Origin: JAKAQB01 sp035702855
GTDB taxonomy: Bacteria; Actinomycetota; Acidimicrobiia; Acidimicrobiales; Palsa-688
Direction: 5' to 3'
NCBI GenBank assembly: GCA_035702855.1
Contig: DASSZM010000042.1
Span: 1-11,783 of the forward strand
DNA length: 11,783 nt
Shown here: positions 1 through 5,491 of the stretch, in pieces
Position numbering within the stretch: position 1 is the stretch's first letter
Layout: every line of letters begins with the position of its first letter
Position numbers and translations under genes: made by a program
Notes under the pieces: generated by a model
Seen by the model: only the letters and a program-made list of their open reading frames with translations
Told to the model about the DNA's origin: nothing
Databases searched by the model: none

Positions 1-1
1 G

Positions 2-664
2 GCGCGGGGCCTGCCGGCCGTGCGCAGCCTGTCCCCCTACCTCGACTCGCTGGCGGCGTGGGGAGCGTCGCACAGCACCGACCCCCCGCTGCCCGCCGGC
101 CGCGGTGGGGGCTCCAACTGGGCCGGCGGGGTCCGCTCCACGCTGCTCAGCACGTTCCTCTGGCTCTACGACGACGGGCCCGGCTCCATGAACATCGACT
201 GCCCGACGGCGGGGGCGGCCGGCTGCTGGGGCCACCGGCGCAACATCCTCGCCACCTACGCCAACCTCGAGCTCATGGGCGCCTCCTCCGAGGGGCCCTC
301 CCTGGCGATGCTGGTCGTCGCCGGCGGTGGCCTCTCCCGGACCGGGCCGACCTGGGGCGCCATCGCCGCCCACATCCCGGTCCATCTCTCCGCCCGCTCC
401 GTCACCGCGGCGGCGCTCCCGCGCCACGTGACCGGTCGCCACGTCACCGTCTGGGGCACCGCAAGCACGACCCTCGTCCGTGCGTCCATCGCCGGCGGCG
501 GGGGAGCATGGCACCTGGTCCGCACGACCTGCCGCGTCGGCGCCGGGCAGTACTGCAACCTCTGGTTCGCCTACCGGCCGACCACCGGGGCGGCGTCGTC
601 GGCCCGGTTGGTGGTCCAGGGCGCCGGCGGGCGGCAGTTCGTCGCCCTGCACGGGCGGCCCTGA
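2..664 (+). CDS. CAP/SCP-family secreted protein, C-terminal part (5' end outside window)
   Basis: The frame is open to the left edge, so only the last 220 residues are present; the GTG at position 20 is probably internal. The piece opens with a helix-like stretch (RGLP..RSLSPYLDSLAAWGA), then WLYDDGPGS and GCWGHRRNIL (about positions 222-249). The latter resembles the G-H-R-x-N-I-L signature of bacterial CAP (cysteine-rich secretory protein/PR-1) domains. Two cysteines flank this region (NIDC and GC) and two more lie near the end (TTC, QYC), which suggests disulfides in an exported protein. About 110 residues after the CAP motif form a small beta-rich, Thr/Val/Gly-rich tail that I cannot assign. 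A signal peptide would lie upstream and cannot be checked. CAP proteins are extracellular with diverse and often unknown roles, so no activity is claimed. The stop is TGA at 662-664, followed at once by GC-rich repeats. Confidence 0.75.
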   Translation, partial: ARGLPAVRSLSPYLDSLAAWGASHSTDPPLPAGRGGGSNWAGGVRSTLLSTFLWLYDDGPGSMNIDCPTAGAAGCWGHRRNILATYANLELMGASSEGPSLAMLVVAGGGLSRTGPTWGAIAAHIPVHLSARSVTAAALPRHVTGRHVTVWGTASTTLVRASIAGGGGAWHLVRTTCRVGAGQYCNLWFAYRPTTGAASSARLVVQGAGGRQFVALHGRP

Positions 665-666
665 GG

Positions 667-728
667 GCCGGGCGGGTCGCCCCTGCCGGGCGGGTCGCCC
701 CTGCCGGGCCCGCCTGCCGGGCCCGCCT
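667..728. repeat. Two nested tandem repeats directly after the CAP gene
   Basis: An 18-bp unit (GCCGGGCGGGTCGCCCCT) occurs twice in perfect tandem at 667-684 and 685-702. A related 13-bp unit (GCCGGGCCCGCCT) follows twice at 703-715 and 716-728. Each 18-bp unit contains a small hairpin (GGGCG-ggt-CGCCC). The array starts 3 bp after the CAP-gene stop codon, so it could help terminate transcription, but there is no T-tract. Confidence 0.85.
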
Positions 729-1129
729 GGCCGGTTGCCAGCCTGCCGCCATTCGGTCCGCTGTGCGCGCCCGGCGCGCTGGTGAAGACGCGTTATGTGG
801 GCCTGCGCCGACGGTTCTGGGGGTTTTTGGTGTAACTGGGGGTCCGAGCCCGACTTGGGGGGCCCAGCGCGCCCTCCGCAGCACTCAAAACACCCCCAAC
901 TCGGGCCCCCACCCCCAAGTCGCCCTCCCACCCCCAACTCGGGCCCCCAGGTCGCCCCCCACCCCCAGGTCGCCCCGCACCCCCAGGTCGCCCCCGCACC
1001 CCAACTCGGCGTCGCACGCGAAGGCGCGACACCCGCCGTGACCCGGACCGGCCGGCAACCCGACCCGGCGGGCGACCAGAGCCCACAGGGCGATCCGGAC
1101 CCACCGGCGCACCGGCCGGCGGGTGGCCG
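729..1129. repeat. Non-coding convergent intergenic region with C-rich degenerate repeats and an inverted repeat
   Basis: I find no convincing gene here, although several frames are open because of the high GC. A 21-bp sequence beginning CACCCCCAACTCGGG occurs identically at 891-911 and 929-949. The related unit CCCCCAGGTCGCCCC occurs at 944-958, 962-976 and 980-994, with a spacing of about 18 bp. An inverted repeat pairs CGACTTGGGGG (851-861) with CCCCCAAGTCG (912-922). A flanking near-match pairs the GGGGGTCCGAG stretch ending near 847 with CTCGGGCCCCC (900-910), so a larger cruciform or RNA hairpin is possible. The many C5 runs put G5 runs on the minus strand. From 1011 to 1129 I see nothing specific. 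Confidence 0.8.
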
Positions 1130-2023
1130 CTACGCCGCCGCGCCGCTCGCCAGCGGGAACTCGATCCCGGTGAGGCGCTCCGAGAGCTCCCACAACCTGC
1201 GGGCGGTGCCGTCATCGCTCGCCGCAGCGGCGCGCCCGACGACCTTCGGCGCCCCTCGCTGTTCCATCAACCCGCAGGGCCCGATGTAGGTCCGCCCCGG
1301 CAGCTCCTGCGTGGCGGCGTAGAGGGTCGGCAGCGCGCCGTCGGCTGCGCTCTGTGCCAGCAGCCGGGTCGCCAGCGCGGACACGCCGTTGGCGAGGGGG
1401 TTGGCCATCCTCGTCTGGAGGTTGGTGGCGGCGTACCCGGGATGGGCGGCCACCGCCCGCAGAGGGGAGCCCGCCTCGTCGAGCCGGCGTTGCAGCTCCC
1501 ACACGAAGAGCAGGTTGGCCAGCTTCGACTGGCCGTAGGCGCCCCAGGACCGGTAGCGCCGGCGCTCCCAGTTGGGGTCGTCGAGGTCGATCCTGCCCAT
1601 GCGGTGCGCGGCGGAGGACACCACGACGACCCGGTCCGTCAGCTTCGGGAGCAGCAGGTTGGTCAGCGCGAAGTGGCCCAGGTGGTTGGTGCCGAACTGC
1701 AGCTCGAAGCCGTCCTTCGTGCGGCGCTCCGGGGTCAACATGACCCCGGCGTTGTCGACGAGCACGTCGAGGGTCCCCTCCCAGGCCTCGGCGAAGGCGC
1801 GAACCGACGCGAGGTCGGCCAGGTCGAGGCGGCGTACCTCCACCGACCCGGGCATGCCGGCGGCCGCCTCCCGCCCCTTGGCCTCGTCGCGCACCGCGAG
1901 GGTCACGGCGGCGCCGTGCCGGGCGAGTTCGGTGGCGGTCACCCGCCCGAGGCCACTGTTGGCGCCCGTCACCACGATGCGACGGCCGCTCTGGTCGGGA
2001 ATGTCCTCCGCGCTCCAGCCCAT
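1130..2023 (-). CDS. Short-chain dehydrogenase/reductase (SDR), retinol dehydrogenase-like
   Basis: This 297-residue protein is a classical NAD(P)-dependent SDR with a Rossmann fold. Visible motifs are TGANSGLG (residues 19-26, dinucleotide binding), DLAD near 67-70, DNAG (90-93, in place of the usual NNAG), N113 in FGTNHLGH, S136/S137 after the VVVV strand, and the catalytic Y163-x3-K167. Arg45 after the second beta strand is compatible with NADP(H) preference, but that is inference. The FGTNHLGHF and SSAAHRMG wording resembles the retinol dehydrogenase/WW-domain oxidoreductase-like SDR branch common in actinobacteria, whose natural substrates are mostly unknown. ATG at 2021-2023 is chosen because the Rossmann motif begins at a normal distance after it and a promoter-like TACGCT sits 6 nt upstream. 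The frame stays open far upstream, but that stretch has no SDR homology. The gene is separated by 166 bp from its upstream neighbour, so it is probably transcribed alone. Confidence 0.9.
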   Translation of the reverse strand: MGWSAEDIPDQSGRRIVVTGANSGLGRVTATELARHGAAVTLAVRDEAKGREAAAGMPGSVEVRRLDLADLASVRAFAEAWEGTLDVLVDNAGVMLTPERRTKDGFELQFGTNHLGHFALTNLLLPKLTDRVVVVSSAAHRMGRIDLDDPNWERRRYRSWGAYGQSKLANLLFVWELQRRLDEAGSPLRAVAAHPGYAATNLQTRMANPLANGVSALATRLLAQSAADGALPTLYAATQELPGRTYIGPCGLMEQRGAPKVVGRAAAASDDGTARRLWELSERLTGIEFPLASGAAA

Positions 2024-2029
2024 GCCCCG

Positions 2030-2035
2030 AGCGTA
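2030..2035 (-). promoter_or_regulatory. Candidate -10 element of a leaderless SDR transcript
   Basis: On the minus strand TACGCT (TANNNT type) is followed by 6 nt and then the ATG of the SDR gene. Transcription would start at or next to the A of the ATG. No Shine-Dalgarno sequence precedes this start, which fits a leaderless message. No clear -35 is visible. Confidence 0.4.
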
Positions 2036-2092
2036 GGTGCGCCGACGCGCTACGCCACTGCCACCGCCCCGAGTACCGAGCACAGAGCCCCC

Positions 2093-2130
2093 GGCACCGA
2101 GCCCCCGGCACCGAGCCCGGCACCGAGCCC
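2093..2130. repeat. Three copies of a 12-bp GC-rich repeat
   Basis: GGCACCGAGCCC occurs at 2093-2104, 2107-2118 and 2119-2130, preceded by degenerate copies. It lies in the 166-bp gap (2024-2189) between the SDR start and the stop of the next minus-strand gene. No gene is supported in this gap. The function, if any, is unknown. Confidence 0.8.
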
Positions 2131-2189
2131 GGCCCACCCCAGCACCCGGCGGCTCGGGCGCGTGGGCGCGTGGGCGTGGGTGGAGCGGC

Positions 2190-3035
2190 TCAGCCGATCC
2201 ACGCCTCGTAGGCGCCGAGCGCCTGACCGAAGGCCGCCCGTAGCCGCTCCCGGAGCGCACCGATCCGGTCGGCGTCTCGCGGCACCTGGCGCCGCCGGTC
2301 GGCCACCGCAGCCTCGTCGGCGTAGAGACGCTTGTTGACCTCGACCTGGACGGCGTCCACGGCCGCCACCCCGGCGAAGCGTCGCACGATCCACCCCCCG
2401 GTGAAGCGCCGGTTCCGGGTGACCCGGAACCCGGCGTCGGCCAGGGCCGCCTCGAGGAGCATGACCACCTCACCGGGGGCGGTCGAGCCGTGGGCGTCGC
2501 CGAGGACGACGTCGGTGTCGAGGGGGACCCCGAAACTGTGGAGGTCGAGCAGCAGCACCCGGTCGGTCGCCGCCAGCTGGGTCGCCAGCGCGTCGTCCAA
2601 CGCCCGGTGGTAGGCGGTGTGGGCGACGGCGATCCGCTCGGCGACGGCGTCGGGCGGGAGGTCGGCGGCGTAGAGGGGCCGCCACCCGTCGGTGGACGCC
2701 ACGATCCCCCGCGGGAACGGTCCGAACGTCGGCGCTGCCAGGTCCCGGTTGGGGTCGGCGACGTAGCGGCTGAGCGCTGCCTCGACGACCGTCGCGCCGA
2801 GCTCGGCGACGAAGCCGTACACCTCGGGTGTGTACGCGTCGCTCCGCAGGCCCTCGGTGAGGAGCATCTGGGAGGCGAAGCGCTCGGGGATGAGGTCCGA
2901 CCCGTGAGGGATGGATGCCACGAACGGTCGGGCGGCTCCCAGGGGAGGCCGCACGCGAACACCCGAAGTGACCGTCTCCTGCGGGAGTGGGCCTCCGGCG
3001 TCCCCTCCGTCCCCGGTGCCCCTGCAGCTGGTCAT
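2190..3035 (-). CDS. N-formylglutamate amidohydrolase-family protein
   Basis: The 281-residue protein matches the N-formylglutamate amidohydrolase family (zinc-dependent hydrolases that release formate from N-formyl-L-glutamate at the end of one histidine-degradation route). Visible motifs are SIPHGS (residues 41-46), RYVADPNRD (90-98), LLLDLHSFG (161-169), GDAHG (179-183) and VEVNKRLY towards the end. The His and Asp/Glu residues in these blocks are the expected metal and catalytic positions. The length of 260-280 residues is normal. ATG at 3033-3035 is favoured because GGGAGGA lies just upstream at a rather short spacing; about 30 N-terminal residues are poorly conserved, so a later GTG start is possible. 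No other histidine-utilisation gene is nearby, so the family also allows other formyl- or acyl-amino-acid substrates. It lies 176 bp after the histidine kinase stop and may be read through from that operon or have its own promoter. Confidence 0.85.
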   Translation of the reverse strand: MTSCRGTGDGGDAGGPLPQETVTSGVRVRPPLGAARPFVASIPHGSDLIPERFASQMLLTEGLRSDAYTPEVYGFVAELGATVVEAALSRYVADPNRDLAAPTFGPFPRGIVASTDGWRPLYAADLPPDAVAERIAVAHTAYHRALDDALATQLAATDRVLLLDLHSFGVPLDTDVVLGDAHGSTAPGEVVMLLEAALADAGFRVTRNRRFTGGWIVRRFAGVAAVDAVQVEVNKRLYADEAAVADRRRQVPRDADRIGALRERLRAAFGQALGAYEAWIG

Positions 3036-3038
3036 GGC

Positions 3039-3045
3039 TCCTCCC
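3039..3045 (-). promoter_or_regulatory. Ribosome binding site of the N-formylglutamate amidohydrolase-like gene
   Basis: The minus strand reads GGGAGGA-GCC-ATG. The purine-rich core is strong but close to the ATG (3 nt). It is the best match to anti-Shine-Dalgarno upstream of any candidate start of this gene and decides the start at 3035. Confidence 0.6.
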
Positions 3046-3170
3046 GTGCGCGCCGCCGACGGTACCAACGGCGCCAGCCCGCCCATCCCCGGGGAGCCGA
3101 CATGGGCCCCACGGGTCAGCCCGGCCTCCGACCCCACGCCGACCCCCCGCCGACCCGACGCGCCCGCTCC

Positions 3171-3221
3171 CGGCCGCTCACCCGCCGTGCTGGGGCGCCC
3201 GACCCGGCCGCTCACCCGCCG
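3171..3221. repeat. 17-bp direct repeat spanning the kinase stop codon
   Basis: CGGCCGCTCACCCGCCG is present at 3171-3187 and again at 3205-3221, exactly 34 bp apart. The second copy covers the TGA of the histidine kinase gene (3212-3214 on the minus strand). The first lies in the 176-bp non-coding gap (3036-3211), in which I otherwise see no gene and no clear promoter. A local duplication at the gene's 3' end would explain it. Confidence 0.8.
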
Positions 3222-4726
3222 GGGCAGGCACCGGCAGCCAACGGCAGCGTCGCCCGCACGACGGTCCCCCGGCGGCGACCGGCCGACACCTCCACCCGGC
3301 CACCCACCAGCTCGGCCCGCTCGGCCATGCCCCGCAGCCCCAGCCCGCCCGCTCCGCTCCCCGCAGCCGGCGGCGGCGCCGGACCCAAACCCCCCTCGCA
3401 GCGAGGACCGACCTCCCCGCCGGGATCCTGCACCGCCCCGGAACCCGCCACCCACCGCGAACCCCCCCATCGCGGATCCCCCGCCAGTCCCCGCCCGTCG
3501 TCGGCGACGACCAGCTCGAGCGCCGCCGCCCGGAAGCGGCAGGTGACCGTGACACTGGTGGCCCCCGCATGCCGCTCGACGTTGGTGAGGGCCTCCTGGC
3601 CGATGCGGAACGCCGCCAGCTCGACCTCCGCCCCGAGGCGTCGCACCCGGCCGTCGACGATCAGGTGCGAGCGGATGCCGGACCTGGCAGGTATCGCCTC
3701 GACCAGCCGCCGGAGGGTCGGGACGAGACCGAGGTGCTCGAGGGCGGGGGGTCGCAGCCCGCGCAGGAGGTCCCGCAGTTCCTCCACCGCCAGCTCGGCA
3801 ACGGCACGGGAGTCGGCGAGGCCGCTCCGGGCCGTGTCCGGCAGGCCCGGTGTCTCGTCGACGCGGTCGAGCTGCCGGCACAGCTGGACCAAACGCTGGA
3901 CCGGCCCGTCGTGGATCTCCTGGGCGACCCGGCGCCGCTCCTCCTCCTGCGCCCGCAGGAGCTGGCGGGCGAAGGTCCTCGCCTCCCGCTCCTTTCGTCG
4001 CTGGGCGTCGACCTCCTCGAGGACGACCTGCTGGCGGGCGTTGCCGGATCGCCCGGCGAGGCGACGCGTCACCAGCCGGTACTCCCCCGGGGCGGACGGG
4101 ACGCTGACGGTGGCGCCGTCGGTGAGCTCGCCGGCATCGACCCCGAGCACGCTCGCGAGGGGACGGCCGGCGGCCGGCGCCGGGTGGGCCGACAGGAGCT
4201 GGCGGGCGGCGGCGTTGAGCTCGAGCACCCGGTCGGAGGCGTCGAGGAGGAAGACGGGCTGGGCGCCGATCTCGAACAGCGAGAAGTAGCGGCTGCGGGC
4301 GTCGTGCTCCACCGACACCCGCCAGGCCACGAACAGGGCGACGGCGTCGAGCAGGACGAGCATCACCACGTCCGACGCGGCGTCGGCGAGGCGCCGGTTG
4401 ACCAGGTCGACGCTCAGGTCGCCACCGATCACGAGGAGGCTGACCCCCGCGGCGGTGGCCAGGGACCCGGGGACGCCGAAGTTGAGAGCGGCGTAGAGGA
4501 TGGGGGCGAGGAAGAGCGCCTCCACCGCCAGGTCGGTGACCCGGCCGGCGGCAGAGGAGCCGCTCGGCCCGGTGAGGACCTCGTTGGCGACGAAGATCGC
4601 CACCACCAGCCCCTGCACCAGCCAGAACCGCGGGTCGACGGCACCGCGCCGCCACGGAGCGATGCGGTCGGCCGCCGCGACCCCGCCCGACCGCACCCCC
4701 GCCGGGACCCCGCCGGCGCCGCCCAC
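3212..4726 (-). CDS. NarL-partner type sensor histidine kinase (membrane, PAS, HisKA_3, HATPase)
   Basis: This 504-residue kinase has four predicted membrane helices (about 34-51, 66-83, 89-101 and 118-135) and a PAS-like domain (about 145-240). A charged coiled stretch leads to the HisKA_3 dimerisation box REAR..EEERRRVAQEIHDGPVQRL with phospho-acceptor His272. The ATPase domain shows the N box (EALTNVERHA, Asn382), the G1 box (DDGRG, 409-413) and the G2 box (GGLGLRGM, 460-467). About 45 residues separate G1 and G2 where close to 10 are usual. The extra Gly/Pro-rich stretch (about 416-458) is an insertion in the ATP-lid region. The GTG start at 4724-4726 lies 3 nt after the response-regulator stop, so the pair is translationally coupled and surely cognate. 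The signal is not known; the PAS domain and the redox operon suggest a redox, oxygen or NO-related cue, which is inference. Confidence 0.92.
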   Translation of the reverse strand: MGGAGGVPAGVRSGGVAAADRIAPWRRGAVDPRFWLVQGLVVAIFVANEVLTGPSGSSAAGRVTDLAVEALFLAPILYAALNFGVPGSLATAAGVSLLVIGGDLSVDLVNRRLADAASDVVMLVLLDAVALFVAWRVSVEHDARSRYFSLFEIGAQPVFLLDASDRVLELNAAARQLLSAHPAPAAGRPLASVLGVDAGELTDGATVSVPSAPGEYRLVTRRLAGRSGNARQQVVLEEVDAQRRKEREARTFARQLLRAQEEERRRVAQEIHDGPVQRLVQLCRQLDRVDETPGLPDTARSGLADSRAVAELAVEELRDLLRGLRPPALEHLGLVPTLRRLVEAIPARSGIRSHLIVDGRVRRLGAEVELAAFRIGQEALTNVERHAGATSVTVTCRFRAAALELVVADDGRGLAGDPRWGGSRWVAGSGAVQDPGGEVGPRCEGGLGPAPPPAAGSGAGGLGLRGMAERAELVGGRVEVSAGRRRGTVVRATLPLAAGACPGG

Positions 4727-4729
4727 GGC

Positions 4730-5491
4730 TCAGGCTCCCGGCTCGGCCGCCGGGTGCCGGACCAGCGCGTGGCGGAGGGCGTAGAGCACCACGCCGGTCC
4801 GGGACCGGGCGTCGCACTTGTCGAAGATGTGCTGCAGGTGGGTCTCGACGGTACGGCGGCTGATCCGGAGGCGTTCGGCGATCTGCTGGTTGGTGAGGCC
4901 GTCGACGAGGAGCTCGACCACGTCCCGCTCGCGCTCGGTGAGCACGGGCCCGCCCAGCGCCGGCCCACCCGACCCCGGCCCCCCCGACCCGGGCCCACCC
5001 CACGCCGGCCGACCGAGCGCCGGCCCCGGCTCGGGGAGGGCGGCGGCACCCCCTCGGCGCGGCGCGGACGGCGCCACGCCGGCGCCGAGGACGGTGCTGC
5101 CCGACGCCACCGCCCTCACGGCGTCCGCCAGCTGCTCCGGCCGGGCCGTCTTCGGCAGGTACCCGGCGACGCCGGCGTCGAGCATGGCGTCGACGTACTC
5201 CGGGTCGGCGAAGGCCGACAGCACGAGCACGCTCGTCGACGGGCACCGCTGCCGGAGCTCGCGGGCCACCTCCACGCCGCTCGCGCCGGGCAGGAACAGG
5301 TCGAGGAGCACGACGTCGGGTTGCTCGGCCGCGATCGCCGCCACCGCGGTGTCCCCACGGTCGACCTCGGCCACGACGGCGAAGTGCCCGTGTTCCTCGA
5401 GGATCCGCCTGGTCCCCTCCCGGGTGACGGCGTGGTCGTCGACGAGCACGACCGTGATCGGCCGGCTCACCACTAGCGGGGCGGCACTCAC
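4730..5491 (-). CDS. NarL/FixJ-family response regulator
   Basis: The 253-residue protein has an N-terminal receiver domain and a C-terminal LuxR-type DNA-binding domain. The receiver shows the acidic pair D18/D19, phospho-acceptor D64 (VVLLDLFLPG), S92 in the Thr/Ser switch position and K114 (GYLPK). The output domain (about 183-245) has LTERERDVVELLVDGLTNQQ and the recognition helix RISRRTVETHL. The linker between them (about 140-182) is unusually long and rich in Gly and Pro, with repeated GGPGS units encoded by C-rich DNA (about 4945-5000). The GTG start at 5489-5491 overlaps the TGA of the upstream oxidoreductase by 4 nt (GTGA), which fixes the start and implies coupled translation. It should be phosphorylated by the adjacent kinase. 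Its targets are unknown; autoregulation of the operon is plausible. Confidence 0.93.
   Translation of the reverse strand: MSAAPLVVSRPITVVLVDDHAVTREGTRRILEEHGHFAVVAEVDRGDTAVAAIAAEQPDVVLLDLFLPGASGVEVARELRQRCPSTSVLVLSAFADPEYVDAMLDAGVAGYLPKTARPEQLADAVRAVASGSTVLGAGVAPSAPRRGGAAALPEPGPALGRPAWGGPGSGGPGSGGPALGGPVLTERERDVVELLVDGLTNQQIAERLRISRRTVETHLQHIFDKCDARSRTGVVLYALRHALVRHPAAEPGA

Noticed and set aside
891..1010. A CRISPR array in the C-rich repeats.
   Set aside because: Units are short, degenerate and irregularly spaced, there are no unique spacers of even length and no cas gene is nearby.
793..1289. Open frames on both strands in the gap between the CAP and SDR genes.
   Set aside because: They translate repeats into Pro/Arg-rich low-complexity sequence, have no ribosome binding site and partly overlap the SDR gene.
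1130..2962. Extension of the SDR frame upstream to make a 610-residue protein.
   Set aside because: The upstream 313 codons overlap the amidohydrolase gene in another frame and show no domain. The Rossmann motif needs only a start at 2023.
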